Source: Bacillota bacterium (lineage in GTDB: Bacteria > Bacillota > Clostridia > Acetivibrionales > DSM-2933). Taken from it: a stretch of 18,105 nt of DNA. Made by a program: the position numbers and the translations under genes. The stretch lies in NCBI GenBank assembly GCA_023430975.1, contig JAEYYB010000026.1, forward strand, positions 1 through 18,105, written 5' to 3'. Below are positions 15,910 to 18,105 of the stretch, in pieces (the first letter of the stretch is position 1; every line of letters begins with the position of its first letter). The notes beneath the pieces are model-generated. The model was not told the DNA's origin. It was given only the letters and a program-made list of their open reading frames with translations, and did no database searches.

Positions 15910-16589
15910 TTATTTCATCAATGCTTCTTTTAATGCAGTATATGCCGGCTTTGGATTCATATTACTATCATAAATAAGACCTCTACCAGTTCCTGGGAAA
16001 GTTCCTGGAATCCATGAATATTTATCAGTAAAGCCCCAAACCACAAATGTTTTAACATTAGGGTTTCTCAATGCAATTTCCATTAATGACTTGTAATTGC
16101 TTGCCTGTGTATTGAACCCTGAAGTTTGATTTTCTGAATCATTCATGCGTATATCCAGCTCAGTAATGGATACCTGTAACCCGAGAGCTGCATATCTCTT
16201 GATATTTTGCTCTATAGCACTAAGCTGTGAAGAGCTCATTCCATTGATAAAGTGGCATTGGAATCCTACTCCGTCAATGGGTATTCCTCTTTCCACCATG
16301 CTCTTAATCATGTTATATGCTGTATTGGACTTTGCACTCATATCCTCTATATTATAATCATTATAGAATAGAAGTGCATTAGGATCAGCCTTTCTTGCAG
16401 TCTGGAAGGCAATGTCTATAAAATCATTACCGATCTTATTTGTCCATACACTTTTTCTAAGTCCATTACCACTATCGTCACAAGCTTCGTTGACAACGTC
16501 CCATTCTGCGACTTTTCCCTTAAAATGTTCCATAGTTTTGGTAATGTGGTTATTCATAGCTGAAATAAGTCCATCACGACTTCCGCTCC
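15910..16589 (-). repeat. Right arm of long inverted repeat (GH10 coding)
   Basis: This is the reverse-complement partner of positions 1-680, about 97% identical with no gaps. The four amino-acid differences are Ile/Val, Asn/Ser, Phe/Tyr and Leu/Met. Base 16590 continues the match at the protein level (Trp), so the repeat probably extends further into the GH10 domain, beyond what the left edge shows. Confidence 0.93.
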
Positions 16590-18105
16590 AATTTCCCATC
16601 CATCCTGGAAGCTGAGCATGCCATACAAGAGTATGTCCACGTACTTTTTTATTGTTACTTATAGCATAGTTAACCAATTTATCGCCGTTACTAAAGTTGA
16701 AATTATTTTGTGAAGGCTCTATGGCATCAACTTTCATTTCATTCTCAGCTACAACCATTCCAAATTCACTTTTTAGAATATTATCATACGTTGTACCTGT
16801 TTGGTTACCAAACCATTGACTGTTAACACATGTACCAAATGTTATTCCCTTTGCAGCAGCCAATTGATATAAAGCTGTTCCTGATGCTGATGGAATAGGT
16901 GTTGGTGTCGCCACACGTGTTGGAGTTGCTGCTGTAGTATTACTAGGATAGCTGACTGTCTTGTTAAAATTGGAAGCAATTATAATAACGTCAGCCATGT
17001 TTATTGAACCGTCACTGTTTAAGTCATATGCGGCAACGTATTTTCCATCTCCAGATACCGCATTAAATTTAGTAGCCAATAGTATAACATCAGCCATGTT
17101 TATAACACTGTCATTATTGAGATCGCCTTTTATTGATGAACCAGATGGTATAATAGAAGGTGATGTTGAAGGTGACGTTGAAGGTGATGCTCCACTTCCG
17201 AACTTAAACCAGTCAATGTTTACAGCACCTGAGAATACCAGATACAAGTCATTTACTCCAGTAGCTTTACTGATATTGCATGACTGTTCCTCATATGTAT
17301 TCCAGTCTCCTGTCGATGCTACAGACAATGTACCTAAGAGGGTGCCAGTTGGGCTGCCTAATCTTAACTGTATATCTGTATTGGATTCACCTGCAACGAG
17401 AGCTTTAAATGATGTAGCTCCACTTCCAAAGTCCACATTTTTAAATACAAGATTATTGCCGTTTTCAATGTAACCAACACCGCTTCCACCGTTGCTGGTA
17501 CCTATCTTTTCTATAGTTGATGAACTATAATCGTTATAGTTTTCTGCTTCTATTGTATCAAAAGCACTTATCTTAGTTGTGCTTGATGTTGTTGGTTTTG
17601 TAGGCGTCGGACTTGGATTGCTTGTCGAGGATGACGGAGTTGAACCGAAACTAAGATCCATCTTAGTCATATCAGCTTTACCACTACTTTGATATCCCTC
17701 TACAACCATGGAGACCTCATACATCTTCCCCATCTTCATACCTTTCTTTTCCCACTCTTCAAAGTGTTTGCTGACACTTATGGTTCCGCTTGTCCTTTTA
17801 GATGTGCATATACTCCAATACTGCTGAAATGTAGTATTATCACCCTTAATGGAAGGTCCTGTTCTGGAGTTTTGATAAACTTCATATGTACGCCCGTCTA
17901 CAGTAATTGTTCCCTTCATTGGTATACCATTTCCCGGTGGCTTCCAGGTGCCATAACTATCTATGATGTAATATTCTACAAGAGGATCTTCCGTCCACCC
18001 ATAGACAGCCATGTATGAGTTACCGTTTGGCTGGTAGTTACAGGCATAATCTATTGATATACCATTATAATCCTGCCATGCCTTGGTCGAGCCAAGTTTC
18101 TTACC
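15910..18105 (-). CDS. Multidomain xylanase GH11-CBM6-dockerin-GH10 (5' end outside window)
   Basis: This is a secreted cellulosomal enzyme with two xylanase modules. The frame is open to the right edge; the ATG at 18012 is internal, because 31 in-frame codons before it encode GH11 sequence (GISIDYACNY, PNGNSY). Numbered from the edge: GH11 to about 155, with nucleophile E44 (PLVEYY) and acid/base E136 (VEGYQSSG); a Ser/Thr/Pro linker; CBM6 about 180-303 (IEAENY, VNIDWFKFG), expected to bind xylan or cellulose; a PSTS linker; dockerin about 325-382; a Thr/Pro linker; and GH10 about 411-731 with E540 (DVVNEA) and E649 (ITELDIR). The dockerin has two calcium loops (DLNNDSVIN and DLNSDGSIN), each followed by MADV, with the KFNA...YVAAYD spacer typical of type II dockerins. 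It is internal instead of C-terminal, which is unusual. Signal peptide and promoter lie outside the window. Confidence 0.95.
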   Translation of the reverse strand, partial: GKKLGSTKAWQDYNGISIDYACNYQPNGNSYMAVYGWTEDPLVEYYIIDSYGTWKPPGNGIPMKGTITVDGRTYEVYQNSRTGPSIKGDNTTFQQYWSICTSKRTSGTISVSKHFEEWEKKGMKMGKMYEVSMVVEGYQSSGKADMTKMDLSFGSTPSSSTSNPSPTPTKPTTSSTTKISAFDTIEAENYNDYSSSTIEKIGTSNGGSGVGYIENGNNLVFKNVDFGSGATSFKALVAGESNTDIQLRLGSPTGTLLGTLSVASTGDWNTYEEQSCNISKATGVNDLYLVFSGAVNIDWFKFGSGASPSTSPSTSPSIIPSGSSIKGDLNNDSVINMADVILLATKFNAVSGDGKYVAAYDLNSDGSINMADVIIIASNFNKTVSYPSNTTAATPTRVATPTPIPSASGTALYQLAAAKGITFGTCVNSQWFGNQTGTTYDNILKSEFGMVVAENEMKVDAIEPSQNNFNFSNGDKLVNYAISNNKKVRGHTLVWHAQLPGWMGNWSGSRDGLISAMNNHITKTMEHFKGKVAEWDVVNEACDDSGNGLRKSVWTNKIGNDFIDIAFQTARKADPNALLFYNDYNIEDMSAKSNTAYNMIKSMVERGIPIDGVGFQCHFINGMSSSQLSAIEQNIKRYAALGLQVSITELDIRMNDSENQTSGFNTQASNYKSLMEIALRNPNVKTFVVWGFTDKYSWIPGTFPGTGRGLIYDSNMNPKPAYTALKEALMK
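17156..17191 (-). repeat. Three tandem 12-bp units in xylanase linker
   Basis: Three units of GAAGGTGATGTT, with one-base variations, are read on the plus strand and encode repeated Ser-Pro-Ser-Thr on the minus strand. They form the linker between CBM6 and the dockerin, and could change in number by slippage without breaking the frame. Confidence 0.8.

Noticed and set aside
16961..17473. A 170-codon plus-strand open frame opposite the CBM6-dockerin region
   Set aside because: It is a mirror of the repetitive, well-supported xylanase coding strand, with no ribosome binding site or recognisable domain.

Overview
The window is AT-rich and looks like an anaerobic, fibre-degrading clostridium with a cellulosome (family Oscillospiraceae / Ruminiclostridium-Acetivibrio-Pseudobacteroides group). 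The evidence is low-GC codon use, strong Gram-positive ribosome binding sites, lipobox sugar-binding proteins without an outer-membrane system, and a multidomain xylanase with a dockerin. That dockerin resembles the type II form. On enzymes this is best known from Pseudobacteroides (Bacteroides) cellulosolvens, so that genus is my best guess, as an inference only.

Layout, left to right. Positions 1-680 hold the 3' end of a GH10 xylanase gene (+), closed by a strong terminator. Next is a single GH39 beta-xylosidase gene (987-2495) with its own hairpin. Then comes an importer operon (2729-7558): a lipoprotein sugar-binding protein, two LplB/YtcP-type permeases and a GH8 enzyme resembling reducing-end xylose-releasing exo-oligoxylanase (Rex). 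A second + strand unit (7657-14359) has its own promoter candidate. It encodes two tandem paralogous soluble histidine kinases, each with a LacI-type sugar-binding domain in place of a membrane sensor, and a REC-GAF-GGDEF response regulator. On the minus strand are an orphan sugar-binding lipoprotein (14381-15694), convergent with the regulator, and a GH11-CBM6-dockerin-GH10 xylanase (15910 to the right edge, 5' end outside).

How it fits together (inference from families). Secreted xylanases release xylo-oligosaccharides. The binding protein and permeases import them, using an ATPase encoded elsewhere. Cytoplasmic GH8 and GH39 enzymes reduce them to xylose. The two cytoplasmic LacI-type kinases could read imported oligosaccharides and phosphorylate the regulator, whose output is cyclic di-GMP synthesis and not DNA binding. 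This sugar-to-second-messenger phosphorelay beside a xylan locus is the most unusual part of the window.

The two GH10 segments at the edges are about 97% identical and in inverted orientation, so about 15 kb lies between long inverted repeats that could recombine. No tRNA, rRNA, CRISPR array, transposase or recognisable riboswitch was seen.
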